From positions 496,001-560,000 of the forward strand of contig CAJNOP010000082.1 of assembly GCA_905250075.1 (NCBI GenBank): a DNA stretch of 64,000 bases, read 5' to 3'. The stretch comes from Rotaria sp. Silwood1 (taxonomy: Eukaryota; Rotifera; Eurotatoria; Philodinida; Philodinidae). Shown one piece after another: positions 51,896 to 63,612 of this stretch (positions within the stretch are counted from its first letter, which is position 1; each line of letters opens with the position of its first letter). The notes under the pieces were generated by a model. It did not search any database. It saw only the letters and a program-made list of their open reading frames with translations, and was not told the origin of the DNA. Both the position numbers and the translations under genes were made by a program.

Positions 51896-52198
51896 GTAAG
51901 AATAAGAGAAAAAAACTGAAAAGCTGTAGAATTCTGAAAACATGTCGGTAACAAAAAATAGATGAATTCGAATCCAGATTACAAAACCCGTGATCGTTTT
52001 TATATCTATGGTTGCCCGTGATTTCTGCACCATCGATATGAATGTCTATAGCAATTAGATAAAAACCATAACAAAATCTTGTATAGTTGCTAATGAAAAC
52101 TAAACTCTAATAGGATACGATCAATACCAAATTACTTGTCAGTTATATTGTTGATATAAAATATAGTTTCTAGCAAGAGCGAAGGATGAAAATGCATA

Positions 52199-53876
52199 AG
52201 AAGTCGAATCGACCTACTAGTGCTTTAATAAGCAAACAAGACAAAATGCTACCGAAATTATCAACTTCATAGTTCTTTGAAGCACCTTCAATCCGATGAA
52301 TAAACCACTAATGAATTATTTAATCTAACCCAAGATAAAGGCGACTATGCCTTACAGCTAAATTTTTGACCAGATAAGGAGATATACGTAGCCTTATAGA
52401 GGAAGACTTCCTCTATCTAATGGTGTATGTATTATTAAGTTCTGTTGCGGGGCAAAATTTTCGATAGATGGCGCCACATTCGCTGTGTATTCTATAGTAG
52501 GCACAGCAAATGTGGCGCCATCTATCGAAAATTTTGGTACGCAACAGAACTTAATAATACATATACAGTTAGATAGAGGAAGTCTTTCTCTATACGGCTA
52601 CGTATATCTCGTTATCTGGTCAAAAGGTCATAGTCGCCTTTGATGTACTAGTAGGCGCTAGCAACATATTTGCTGTGTTAATCATTCACTCTTGTCTTGC
52701 AACAAATATTTTCATCTCAAAATTGAAATGACCAAAGTGCTGGTATTACTCAGTTGATATTCTTTTAAAAAAAGCTACAAAGTCATATGTTTTTCAGAAT
52801 TAAACAACTTTGACTATTTGAAAAATTACTAAACATTCTATTTTCAGTACCCAATATTGTATCTTTTTTATCTCGATTTTAAAGATTTCAATTAGGAAAC
52901 GTTCAATTGGCGTTAAAACTAACATGATATTCGGAATTAGCGTAGAAAATGAGTTTGTCAATGTTTGGTTTAATGATTTTCTTAAATTTTGTTTTTTCGT
53001 CGAAAAATTAACGCATGATCGCCCTCAGAAGTCAGACAAAAAAATAAATCGCATCAAAATACCATGTTCACATTATAAAGGAACCTCGAAACTCTTTTGA
53101 ATTTATACAAAGACAAAGTTGCAGATGTCTAGAACATAAGAGCATGATTTGTAATAAGTTCATTTTTCGTCTACTTCTTGAAGGCGACCATGCATAAATT
53201 TTTCTACGAAAAAATACCAGAAAATCGTTAGCCACACATATACGAACTTAGCTTATTATGCTAATTGCAGTTATCATATTAATTTTGATGCCAATTGAGA
53301 TTTTTCTGATTGAAATCTTCTATTTATTAACCAAAAAGTGCATCATATTCCGTCTAGAGAACAGCGTATTTAGGAATTTTTCAAGTATAAAAGGTTTTTT
53401 GATTTTGAAAAACATATGATTTGTTAGCTTTTTGAAAGATCTATCATATGCTCCATAGCAGACTTTAAGTCATTTCAATTTTGAGATTTAAATATTTGTC
53501 GAAAGACAAGATTGGATAGCAAATATATCAAACATGCTAGCAGACTACTAATATATCGACTCTATATTTGGCTAGATGAAACAATTCATTGGCAATTCGT
53601 CTATGCGATTGAAATTCATCAAAAAATAATGAAATTCATAATTGCCGTAGCATTTTGCCTTGTGTTGCTTATTTTCACATTGAATCCACCGTTATAGGGC
53701 GAGTTATTAGAAAAATGATCAAAAATACGTTATTATATTGATGGCTATGAGTTTCCGAGTTCTATCGAAATTCTATAAAAATAGTAACAAAATGTTAGCC
53801 TTAACATTCTCTTTCCATTGATGCATGATACAATGTAGTTTGTCAAGAATAGCATTAGTGGGTCGATTCGACTTCT
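52199..53876. mobile_element. TA-flanked inverted-repeat element, itself carrying a palindrome
   Basis: The left end TAAGAAGTCGAATCGACCTA followed by CTAGTGC faces GCATTAGTGGGTCGATTCGA followed by CTTCTTA at the right end. An inner pair of arms of about 100 bp lies at 52644-52745 and 53455-53556 (shared blocks TTGTCTTGCAACAAATATTT or its close variant, and CTCAAAATTGAAATGAC). The TA at both ends suggests a Tc1/mariner-like target site. No transposase seen. The hAT element at 53879 has inserted into its right tip. Confidence 0.6.
52337..52641. repeat. Near-perfect 305-bp palindrome
   Basis: AAAGGCGACTATG at the left faces CATAGTCGCCTTT at the right. Almost every base between is mirrored, for example GATAGATGGCGCCACATT facing AATGTGGCGCCATCTATC and GTATTATTAAGTTCTGTTGC facing GCAACAGAACTTAATAATAC. 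Only about 25 bp at the centre (about 52477-52502) is unpaired. A recent foldback MITE. Confidence 0.92.
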
Positions 53877-53878
53877 TA

Positions 53879-55035
53879 CAGAGCTACCAACAGGCCACTT
53901 TTTTCAGCCTGGCCTGGGTAGTCTGGTCTGCCTGACAGGCTAGGCTAAGTTTCGAAAGTCAGCCTGCAGTCTGGCCTGGCCTGGCCTGCAGACACCTGCA
54001 GATCAAACCAGGCGAACAAATGTTTCAAACTTTTTATTGTTATGAAATTTACAAATTAGTATTAATCCATTGTATACGTTTCAATTTGTGATCCGGCTTG
54101 TTTTCATGAGAGCAAGAGAATATAGCATGCCTATTCTCAACTAAGAGCATTCATGAATCAATTTTAAGATCGATTTTATGAAAATCTTTGACACATGAAT
54201 ATGGTCCTGAGTTCTGAAATGAAACACTTTCAAACATGTACTCAATTAAGTAGATGTTGGAATTTAGAAATTTATGTGGAAGTATTTGAATTTTTCGGAA
54301 TAAAGTTATAACTACGTTGTTATGGAAAGTATCGATTATCTTGAATACTTCCTGGTATGTAAGGTATCTTCAGTCCCAAATACGTACGAATGAGAACTTC
54401 TCAAAATTAGCTTAAAACCGTCTACTAATCTTACGGTTTCATGACTTTTATTCACACGATAATTTTACGAGTGGGTAAGACTTAATCCTCCATCATTTTC
54501 ATTAAACGAAACTCTGAATTCGATTCTAGTTTAGACCAGCTCTTGGAACCATGAAATTCTTTAACTGAGTAACACGGTCTTCCTTAGTATAAGATTGAAT
54601 ACGTAAGAAGAATTTTAAATAGTTTTGACACAAAAAGTGCTAGAAATACTTGTAGCTGTGTATCATCAAAGGAGAAAATTCAAAAAGAGATTGAAAAATT
54701 CTAAATGTCCAAAAACTGAAAGTTAATAGTAACAAACACGTTCAAAACACCTTATAAAACGTGTAAAAACATTGATTTGACTTGATGATCAACAGAAATT
54801 ATCAGAGGCAATCATTATCGGCTCGTGAAGTCTTCTTATTCTTAGAATTGAATACTGTAAATATTAGTATTAAATCATACCCAAGCTAATAACCTTAGCC
54901 TGGTCTGCAGGCCAGGTCAAAAATTTTCTAACTTGACCAGGCCAGCTGAAACTTTAAAAACCCAATCTGGCTTGCTCGCCTGGTTTGATGTCTGCCAGGC
55001 GCCTGGCAGGTAGTAGGCCAGGCTAGCAGCTCTGA
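53879..55035. mobile_element. Non-autonomous hAT element with CCTGGC words and perfect 8-bp target duplication
   Basis: Flanked by ACTTCTTA on both sides (53871-53878 and 55036-55043). The left end is CAGAGCTACCAACAGGCC. The right end in reverse complement is CAGAGCTGCTAGCCTGGCC. The outer 120-150 bp at each end is packed with CCTGGC/GCCAGG words (GTCTGGCCTGGCCTGGCCTG at the left, CCAGGCGCCTGGCAGG at the right). The interior is AT-rich and encodes no transposase. 1157 bp. Confidence 0.95.
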
Positions 55036-55433
55036 CTTCTTATACACCTCCATTGTTTACGTAGAAATAAACTAGAAAATGCGACCGATAAACCATGCAA
55101 TGAACTATTCACTAATGTCATTCACGAATGTTCTAAAACGCACAGATTGTATCAATAGTTTGCAAAGTGGTGGCAACAAGTTCCGTAACACTTTCAGTTT
55201 TTTTTTTTTGTTACTTTACTTCATATACAACTCTGAATGACACCATTAGAAAGAGCATAAAAAACTGATTATAAATAATTTCTTCTCAAGGGATCCTCAC
55301 AATAGCTTTTCCACCTACAATATTTCATTTGGGCTGAACTTTTCAAAAATCAATAACCCTAGCCAGCAACGCTTCTGGTAAAAAATTTATCCCATACATC
55401 AAACTAGGTTTAGCTTCCAGTTGATGTATAATC

Positions 55434-56518
55434 CAGAGACAGAACCGGTCTGAAAAATTCAGATCGGACCGGACCAGCCGGTAGACCGGTCCGACCGGTC
55501 TAAACCTGCCTAACGGTCCAAACCGGTCTACCGGCAAAAACTGGTCAGATCGGTTTACCAACCTAATCCGATTTAACGGGAAAAGCTGATCCGATCGGTC
55601 TGCCGACCAAAACTAGTCTACCAGTACTAAACATGATGCCGATGATACATCAGTTTATCAGAGAAAATTCAACCTACCGTCAAAATATCGGTCTACAGAA
55701 CAGGCTGAGGCTTGAAATGAAACCTTGTTTGATGGTGAACTCTCTTGCGGGCTACCTTCATACCTTCACGCATAATGGCATAATGCTTCACCATTGATAA
55801 CAATAGTTTCACTGATGGTGTATGATGCATTATTTGAATTTCCGGACATCCTTTTGTTTCCTGTTTAACAAGATATATGAGGTATAGGAGGTATAAGGAG
55901 GTATAGGAAGTATGAGGAGGTATAGGAGATATTGAAGATATTGATTAATTGATAATGATGACCATTCAATAGTATTTGAATTTAAACATCTATTCATAAA
56001 ATATACTGGTGCCACATGCCAACCCTTGCTCGGAAAAATCAAATCCTATGTCTCCTATATCTGCTATACCTCCTATATCTTGTTAAACAGGAAACAAAAG
56101 GGGTGTCCGGAAATTCAAATAAAGCATCTAATCACTGATGGGCATTCTGAAAACTATTTGTTAAATTCGTGTGTGATCAGTGGAACTAGTCTTGGTTTCA
56201 GTTGTTTTTCATATGAATACCATCAAAGAGCAGGAAAGTGAAAAATTTACACCGGTATAAGGCGGTTTGGACCGATCAGACCAGTTTAGATCGGTTTAGA
56301 TCGGCTCAGACCAGTCAGACCGGTAGACCAGTTTCGACCGGTCAGATCGGTAGATCAGTTTCGGCCGGTCAGACCGGTAGACCAGTAGACCGGTTTCGAC
56401 CGGTCAGACCGGTAGACCAGTTTCGATCGGTAAATACCGGTAGATCGATCGATCCCATATCCCGAGCGGTACCGGTATCGGACCGAACCGGACCGGCCGG
56501 TTACCGATACCATCTCTG
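55434..56518. mobile_element. Non-autonomous hAT element with ACCGGT words and 7/8 target duplication
   Basis: The left end is CAGAGACAGAACCGGTC. The right end in reverse complement is CAGAGATGGTATCGGTAACC. Flanks are GTATAATC (55426-55433) and GTATAGTC (56519-56526). Both ends carry many ACCGGT-like words (TAGACCGGTCCGACCGGTC). Inner inverted arms also occur (TCCGGACATCCTTTTGTTTC near 55843 facing its complement near 56100), next to a GAGGTATA-type short tandem repeat (55870-55925). No transposase. A second copy in the opposite orientation starts at 63613. Confidence 0.9.
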
Positions 56519-56931
56519 GTATAGTCCATATATAGTCTTCAAGAGAATTTCTATAGCTTCATCACTACCAAAGCTACAGAAGTCGAGAAAATTTGAAATT
56601 CACTTCCATTCATTTTTAATGAACATTTTAATACATATAGTGTCAAAATAAGCAAAAAACGTTACTGCCTGATACAAAACTTTGCTTTTCTCAACACAGA
56701 AATCAAATATGAAAAATCTTGTCACATAATAGTTTACTCTCATAGAGACCTATAAAACAAAAAATACTCGTCCCATGATGAACCGAGTAAGAAAAGTCCT
56801 TACTGTCATGAATGAAAACCATGTTCTGAGTAACACGATTAGTTAGTTTCGAAATGAATTTTGTGGAACTCACGTATGTTTTCGAAGAAAATAGTGAGTG
56901 TAAGTTTTCAGTTCGAAGTTGACGGCTCCCC

Positions 56932-57085
56932 TCCCACCCCACCCCATTACAGACGCATAGTAACGGAGAAAGAGAACATTACAGACATACCCCCCATTAC
57001 AGACCCCCCCCCCCAATTACACCCCCCCCCCCCCCCCCAATTACAGGCACCCCACCATTACAGACCATAGCAACGTAGGCTACCA
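56932..57085. repeat. C-rich minisatellite with CCATTACAGAC units
   Basis: At least eight irregular copies of a unit like CCCCATTACAGAC (or CAATTACA), separated by C runs of up to 18 bases. One strand is strongly C-rich. Confidence 0.85.
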
Positions 57086-58440
57086 TTACAGACCTCAGCA
57101 ACTTCGTGGAAAAAAATTCTGGTCGAAATTGAGAGATAAAAATATAGCATTTTCTAATAATCGATTATCTTTAGAAAAGAACTATTATCTTTTGGAGATT
57201 TTAAATATTGGGTATTTTGTCATTAGTATAATGAAACCAAAGGAGATATGTGAGTTCCACATTTCAGCCCCAAAGGGGCTGCGCTAACAAGCTTCTTTAA
57301 TTCAAATCGGATGAAATCATATTAAAGTGTTATATTCTCATCAGTGGGCCCAGAACGCCAGCGACTTGTTAGACTTTCGAAGCTAGTCAATCAGACTGCC
57401 CAATAATCGGTCGAAGTTCATATCGAGCGACATCGAAAGATAAGCGAGCATTGCGTCGCATCATAATGACACCGATCTTCGTCCTTGACTATTCCCACTC
57501 AATCACATTGGAGAGAACGAAAGAAAAATAGTTTCATTCTCTTATGTCTGATTGGCTTGCTACCGAAGCCTAGCGAGCCGCTAGTGTTCCAGACTTGCCA
57601 ACGTATATTCCTGATATAGTTAAGTGGTATTTTCAAAAGCAAGTGACAGAACAGATGACGTATGCTAACACCATCTGTCGTACTTAAATACTTTTTCTTC
57701 TGCTATTCTTTTGACGACGAACTCATTATATACCATGTTATTTTATACATACGCTGGTTTACATTCAGCTTTTATTCATACAAGCAATCAAGAAGGTTCG
57801 TCAAAAGAAAATTATCTTCTCAATAATCGATCTTGATGAGACTTTCTGAGCAGATGTATCTCAGTTTAAAAACCTGACAGTAGAAACTTCAGCTCTATAC
57901 ATTAAGTTCACTCCCTCAAGAAGAAGTTTTTCCTGAAACCTAGGAAGCTTCTTGTGACGATAAATGATAGAAGGGATGATAGTGAGGATGGAGTTACACT
58001 TTATTTTATTCCTTCATATCATATAATCGCATTGTTTACATACAAAGCACACGCTTATATACGGAAGTGAAAGAAAAGAGGATGAAAAGAAAGGAGATGA
58101 GGCCAAGGAAAGAACAGATATAGAAGAACAATAGAGTAAGGACGGCAGCGTAAGAATAGACAGGTGAGGACAATATATATAATATACGAATGAGTGATAG
58201 GAGAAGGTTAAATAACACGTATGAAATCCAACCAACCGGAAGCGTTACACTTCTTAGAGCCAATACAAACCTAAAAGCATTCTTGTGTTACGTGCATAAA
58301 AAAGTTTCCTAGGAAACCATTTCTGAACTGACGCATTGAAGTTTTCGTATATAAAGTTTTCCACCAAACTGTTTTACCCAATAAAAAATAAGGTTTCGTA
58401 TGACAAGATTCGCACACGTCCCTACTTCAATAACATTGGC
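57086..58440. other. Repeat-rich sequence of higher GC, no gene supported
   Basis: Base composition is less AT-rich than in the first half. A perfect small palindrome AGCCCCAAAGGGGCT lies at about 57268-57282 and a TATATACC box near 57727. Parts could derive from an LTR, but I could not define ends or a primer-binding site. Confidence 0.35.
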
Positions 58441-58850
58441 TTTATCTACTTACACCCCCATCTGTACATCCATACCTAACCGTTTATTCTACACCTACAT
58501 CCATAAAACTATGCTTAACCCTTTATATCTATGCCTAATTCTTTATTTCTTTACCTAACTAATATATGTATGCTTTATCATATATTCATATACCTAAACT
58601 CTTACCACTATACTTATTCCCTTCTAACTATCTCTTATCTCTCATTACTAAACTTTATCTAGCATGGTAGCACTCCACTCATTGTATCTCTGCACAGTTC
58701 CTTATTCCTATACATAATTCTATATAACTATACTTGAACACTTATAATTCTCTAAACATTTATTCCTATACTTAGTTCATCATATCTGCATCTTATCTGT
58801 TTCTCCTATACCTGACTTATGCTAATATTTAGTCCCTTGTTCCTACCAGT
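58441..58850. repeat. Degenerate ~20-bp minisatellite
   Basis: Pyrimidine-rich tandem array of a roughly 20-bp unit. Examples are GCCTAATTCTTTATTTCTTT, ACCTAAACTCTTACCACTAT, ACTTATTCCCTTCTAACTAT and ACATAATTCTATATAACTAT. Around 15-20 copies, diverged from each other. Confidence 0.75.
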
Positions 58851-59098
58851 AAGGTTCCTTGAGAGTCGATTCACTTGATCTGAACTTACGAGTAGAGATA
58901 TGCATATACATATATTTAGGCATAAACGTAGTTTAAATAAATTTCTGGATGAAAGTAACATTCGACTTAATATGTAACAACAACTTGTTTCTCAAAGTAA
59001 TTCCTTTCTTAGTATAAAACTTGCTTTTTATGTTCATATAGAGAAAAAAACGATCTTGAATATGCTACAATTATCTGCTCAAGAAGAGTGTCTATCAG

Positions 59099-59222
59099 TA
59101 GCTTAACCAGTCAGGGTCTGCAGAGAACTTAGCTCCCCTCCGTTAGGATGCTTTGAGCCCTCATTACTGACATAGGGAGGGGATTAAGCCTACCTGCTGT
59201 AGCATTTTTCTGGTTAAGTCGC
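59099..59222. repeat. Short inverted-repeat element
   Basis: AGCTTAACCAG at 59100 faces CTGGTTAAG ending at 59218, with GCTCCCCTCC and GGGAGGGG inside as a second inverted pair. About 120 bp, GC-richer than its surroundings. Possibly a small MITE or a structured RNA remnant. Confidence 0.45.
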
Positions 59223-60095
59223 TCATTTATATGCGCAAATTCATTGATTTTCTGCACAAACTTTGTCTAGTTTTCCGATGGTATCACCCTTGTAACTATA
59301 TTCGCATTTGTTTTTCTATACTGTGCTTAATACTCTATTTTACATTTCCAATGATACTCGAATGAAGTGCATGAATAATTCTTTTTGTTACATTCTGATG
59401 TACACTGAATTACTGTAATTCAATAAATGACATGCGCTGACTAATAGTAGTATATTTACGTTATGAACTTTATGGTCAAAGTTTCAATATTTTAAATAAA
59501 AAACTTGAAATTGAAAATATTTCGATTTTTCGTCATTCATATAATTCTATGCCTCGTTCATGTTTGAAATAAAACTTATGTTACATACATATCAGTCGAT
59601 AAAAGTAAAACAGAAGTGAATAGAGTTATTTACAAGTAGTTATATTAGCGCTATTTCTATTTCGAAAAAATTATTATGATTGCATTATTCAAGAAATGAG
59701 ATTTTCGTTTCTCATAATCTCGGGTTCACACTGATTATCTAATTCTTAATAATTATTACATAACGTCTGGATACATATAATATTGTAGAGTAGATTGAAG
59801 CGTTCAATAGTTTGATGTCAATTATTATAGCTTCTAACAGCATCTCAGATCGAACAAGGACATTCGTAAATCGTTGTCAATCATCGTGTATTAACATTTT
59901 ACATGACTCATCATTACGATTGCATTCCTCCGTATCGTATACAGAGAAATATGGTCGTATACAGTGAAGTGTCGAGTGTACACAAATTTCATATCCCTCA
60001 GCTTTGGATATCACTTCTCGGTTAACGTCAATCCTGATTCCTACGTGCACATTGTCATCCTACACAGCTAGTGACGCCATAGTTAGTTCTGCCAT

Positions 60096-60400
60096 CAGAG
60101 ATGGAACCAGTCTAAAATTTTTCAGACCGGACCGAGCCGGCCGGTCTACCGGTAACGCATGATATATCGATAATTCACAGCAAGAAAATAAAAAGTAGTT
60201 TAGATATGGAGAACACGGTTTATCGCATGACATACTTGATTTGCAAAGTTGTATCACATGCCTGATATAAAGATGGAACCAGTCTGAAAAATTCAGACAG
60301 GTCGATTTACCGATTATCGGCCGGTCTACTGGCAGACCAGTCTGTCTAAAAGTTGTATCGGTACCGGACCGACCGGTAACCGGTACCGGCTTTATCTCTG
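60096..60400. mobile_element. Short ACCGGT-family hAT-like element
   Basis: The left end is CAGAGATGGAACCAGTC. The right end in reverse complement is CAGAGATAAAGCCGGTACC. ACCGGT/CCGGCC words lie near both ends. A second internal copy of the terminal sequence starts near 60272 (AGATGGAACCAGTCTG), so this is probably a composite or internally deleted copy of the 55434 family. The flanking 8 bp do not match directly. Confidence 0.7.
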
Positions 60401-61397
60401 ATGGTAGCCATAATCACTTGTATCATAGTTCTCTAATGAAAATCGTTGATGTTTCCGTACCACATCCTTGACGGATCTAATCAGGATCCTTCAAGGACTT
60501 GCTGTTTTTTTCTGAGGAAATGACAAAATTCTGAAGAAAGCGTGTAGTCATGAAATTTCAGAATCCTGCCAGGATTTGAAACAGGTTTCAATCAAGTTTC
60601 CGAGCAGAGTATCACTTATTATATATCAGGAAGCCTTCAAATCTTGAATAAAGGGTATAGCCAAGGAATTTCAGGATTCTGACAGGTTTTGAAACACGCG
60701 GATCCTTTGCATTGTTCTATATTTTTTGGGCCAGAATCTTGCCAAGATTTTGATGATTGATTATTAAAAAAGAAATTCCTGTCTGTATACTGCAGGTTTT
60801 ACAAGATTTTCTCAAGGATATTATCATATTTCTTGGCAGGACCTTTTTAGAATTTTCTAAATAGAACAGAAAAACAAATGAACACACAGGATAATGATCT
60901 CTAGATTTCCAGTGTGCAAATCGATCGCGTTACTCTGCAGAATAATGTCATGCTATTTCATGTAACTTAAGCGTTCGATATCTTAAATCTAACTTAAATT
61001 TAAGCTTCTGCGCGAGTTTTCGTATGAATAAAAATTATTTGAAAAAAATTTTGAAGAACTGCAATATCTTTCTAAATATCTTTTTACTTTCGATTCGACT
61101 TCCAAAAAAATAGATTTTTTCATGAACAATTAAAGCCACGAACAGCTCATACTGAAAAGTATCTCACACTAAAGAAGGCTACTCAATGAAAAATATTGCA
61201 ATAAACAAACTGGAGTCAGCAGCCTATTTTTTATATTTTTCAAATTATCTGTTCGACTACAAATTCGACATAGCTTCTTTTTCATACAACAAATTTCACG
61301 TCAATATCAGTAATAAGTTCGAGAACATGTACAAAGAAAAGGCTTTTTAATATTTTGGGAGAATCTCATTATTTGTTTTTAAGCTCCCTCCCCCTCT
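60401..61397. other. Sequence without supported gene
   Basis: No coding exon. Several recurrences of AATCTTGCCAAGATTTTGAT-like and AGGATTCTGACAGG-like words between 60480 and 60800 suggest a diverged repeat. Confidence 0.35.
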
Positions 61398-61594
61398 CAG
61401 GTCAATCAAAACGGCTATCCGTATTTTCACCGTGAATTTGCTTCATACGATACCGTAAACAGACCATATTTTCTCGTCATCTTGAGCACAATAATACGGC
61501 ATCGCATACCAGATCGTATTTTCACAGCATACGTCGTATACATGCCGTAATCTCATTATGATATGGCCGTATACGGACCGTATCAATTGACCTG
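61398..61594. mobile_element. Small hAT-like element with CCGTAT words
   Basis: The left end is CAGGTCAATCAAAACGGC. The right end in reverse complement is CAGGTCAATTGATACGGTCC. The 197 bp contains about ten copies of CCGTAT/ATACGG-like words (GGCCGTATACGGACCGTATC at the right). The outside bases (CCCCCTCT and ACTCCCCT) do not form a clean duplication. Assignment rests on the CAG terminus and the shared design with the other elements. Confidence 0.7.
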
Positions 61595-63236
61595 ACTCCC
61601 CTAAAAAATCGGTCTCATCCCAGAAGTATTCAAATTACATAAAACTTTCAGAATATGTTGGGTCTGATGAGCGATAGCTATGATAAAATTTTCAACCCTA
61701 TATCATGACATTTGAAAGAGATATGCACAAAACATAGGCCAAAAATAGCTCTATTGTGTCTCCAACTTTTCTCTGTGGACCTTCATTGTAGACATATAAT
61801 TTCTTTATTGTTTGAAAGAGTATGTCAGAATGCAGCGACTCTAGTAGCCCTTTTTTTTTAAAGTCTCACTTTTTAAGGGAAAAAAGGAGCGAAAGTTCAA
61901 TGACTCAAAAAATCTCTCTAAAAATTGCGCTGTTCCAATAGAAGTGTTCTTTTTTATGGTAATAGAAAAGTTTATTTAGAAAAACCGGTCACGAAAGTCA
62001 CTAGGCCTAAGTAAAAGCTTTTAAACAAAAAACATATTTGAGTTTATGTCTTACTGCGATAGAGTTCTGCTGGAGATACTTCGTTGAGCTCACGTTTTGA
62101 GAAAAAAGAAAAATGATTTTCAGTTTTTTGTAAAAATAGCTTATTCTTCGAATAAGGGGTGAGGGAAATCTTCCAAAATTTTTAATAAAAAGAGATAGCG
62201 AATAAAAATTTTTGTTACGTATGAAAAAGCAGGTGACAGGCTATTTTCCCACGAAGTTATCTCAATGTCGATGATTCTGGCGAAAATTGACCTTTTTGAG
62301 GGGCCTTAAGGGGGCCTCCCTCAGAAAATCGAGTTTTCCAGGGAAATATTGTATTTGAGTTTTTATTACAGGAGGATGCAGCGAAGCTTCCTCTTTCAGC
62401 ATATCTATAGATTTTTGGAAAATGATCAGATTTTCAAAGGCTTATCACATGAAACTTTAAATCTACTACCATGTTTTCGGAGAAATTTTCGTGGTTTTTA
62501 AAGGTTTTCAATTTTAGAAAAATTACGTTCCCATTGGCATTATCATTAAATAGAATATTTTTATATTAATCAGCATGTCAGATGGCGTTAGCTACCTTCA
62601 TCTGTTACGTCCTTTAAAACGGTCCAGTGGAATATACCATTGTAATATGAATTGTTCTGGCTTTGAATGAAAAAATCTATTTCTAAAATTTCTTCAGCAT
62701 TTTTCTCAAAACACGGTTTCTATACAGGAAAATTGAAATAGCTCTCACTCGACTCGGCATATAACCATTTTTTTTGTCTTAAAGGTCTTAATCAGAGCTA
62801 ACTTTTCATCCGACGAATTTTTGATGCTCAATCCTAGGGCTGAGAAAAGTGGGATTTACTGTCGTAGATTCACACTTTTTTATGCTTATTTTGCATACAT
62901 GTCCACAAAATTCCTCGTAGAAAATGGATGGAAGGGAGTTCCAAAATTCCATCTAATGAAAAGTTGCGTACAGAGGCTAGCTCCAATTTGAAACTAGCCC
63001 GAGCTCTGTATCCCTTCTACCGACGGAGTTACTTCGATTCTCCTGAGAGGTAGGAAAACAAGCCGAAAGTTCGATCTAGTCAGACATATCCGGCTGAAGT
63101 TTTTACCACAAGCGTTTCTCACCAAGATCAATCATCCCTGAAAATTTCAGCCCAAGCGGTGGGTTCCAAGTGGAAAATCAATTCTGAAGGGGGGCCTTAG
63201 CAAGCCCCAAATCATAATGCGAATAAATTCAGTAGT
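61595..63236. other. Sequence without supported gene
   Basis: Mixed composition, no exon or domain recognised. It lies between two transposon ends and may be the interior of an older element. Confidence 0.35.
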
Positions 63237-63612
63237 TTAACACATTCGGCACAATGTGGCCCACCGGTGGGCCACGCTATATTTTAACGAGAAACTGTAT
63301 AGAAAAGCACTTTCTTTTGCTTTTTTATTAGGCAGGAGGTTGTGTTATCTTCTCTGCCTTTAGTACTTTTTTTTGAGTCCTTTATTCACTAGCATGATGC
63401 TTCTTGTTAAAACAATCAGGACAAAAAAATTTATCGCAGTCAGAACAGAAGATTTTTACTTTCTTTACTTCCGCATAGCTCGCTTCTTTTGACTGTTATG
63501 CTCTTCCCTTCGCATAACAACCAGTACAGTGTCTGTCGACATTGCGCGTAGATCCTTCCTTTTCTTCGAGCTTGCGATCAGTGAATTAGTGCATGAAATG
63601 GGTTGCTGATTC
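63237..63612 (-). pseudogene. piggyBac-type terminus with transposase C-terminal fragment
   Basis: TTAA at 63237-63240 is followed by the terminus CACATTCGGCACAATGTGGC and a perfect 20-bp palindrome GTGGCCCACCGGTGGGCCAC. On the minus strand, between 63612 and the stop at 63382, a Cys-rich stretch is readable: a CxxC (CTGC) and then CSDCDKFFCPDCF with a following HH. This resembles the C-terminal Cys-rich domain of piggyBac transposases. The frame is broken by an internal stop (after KGRA) and the upstream part is cut off at 63612 by a hAT element. A dead copy. Confidence 0.55.

Noticed and set aside
55343-56651. Proline/arginine-rich open frames over the ACCGGT repeats
   Set aside because: They are translations of the hAT terminal words, not genes.
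57350-58000. Possible solo LTR (TATA box, changed composition)
   Set aside because: No paired TG...CA ends, no target duplication and no primer-binding site seen.
58014-58263. Two overlapping minus-strand frames rich in Ser, Leu and Phe
   Set aside because: Product of purine-rich strand bias; membrane-like look but no start or family support.
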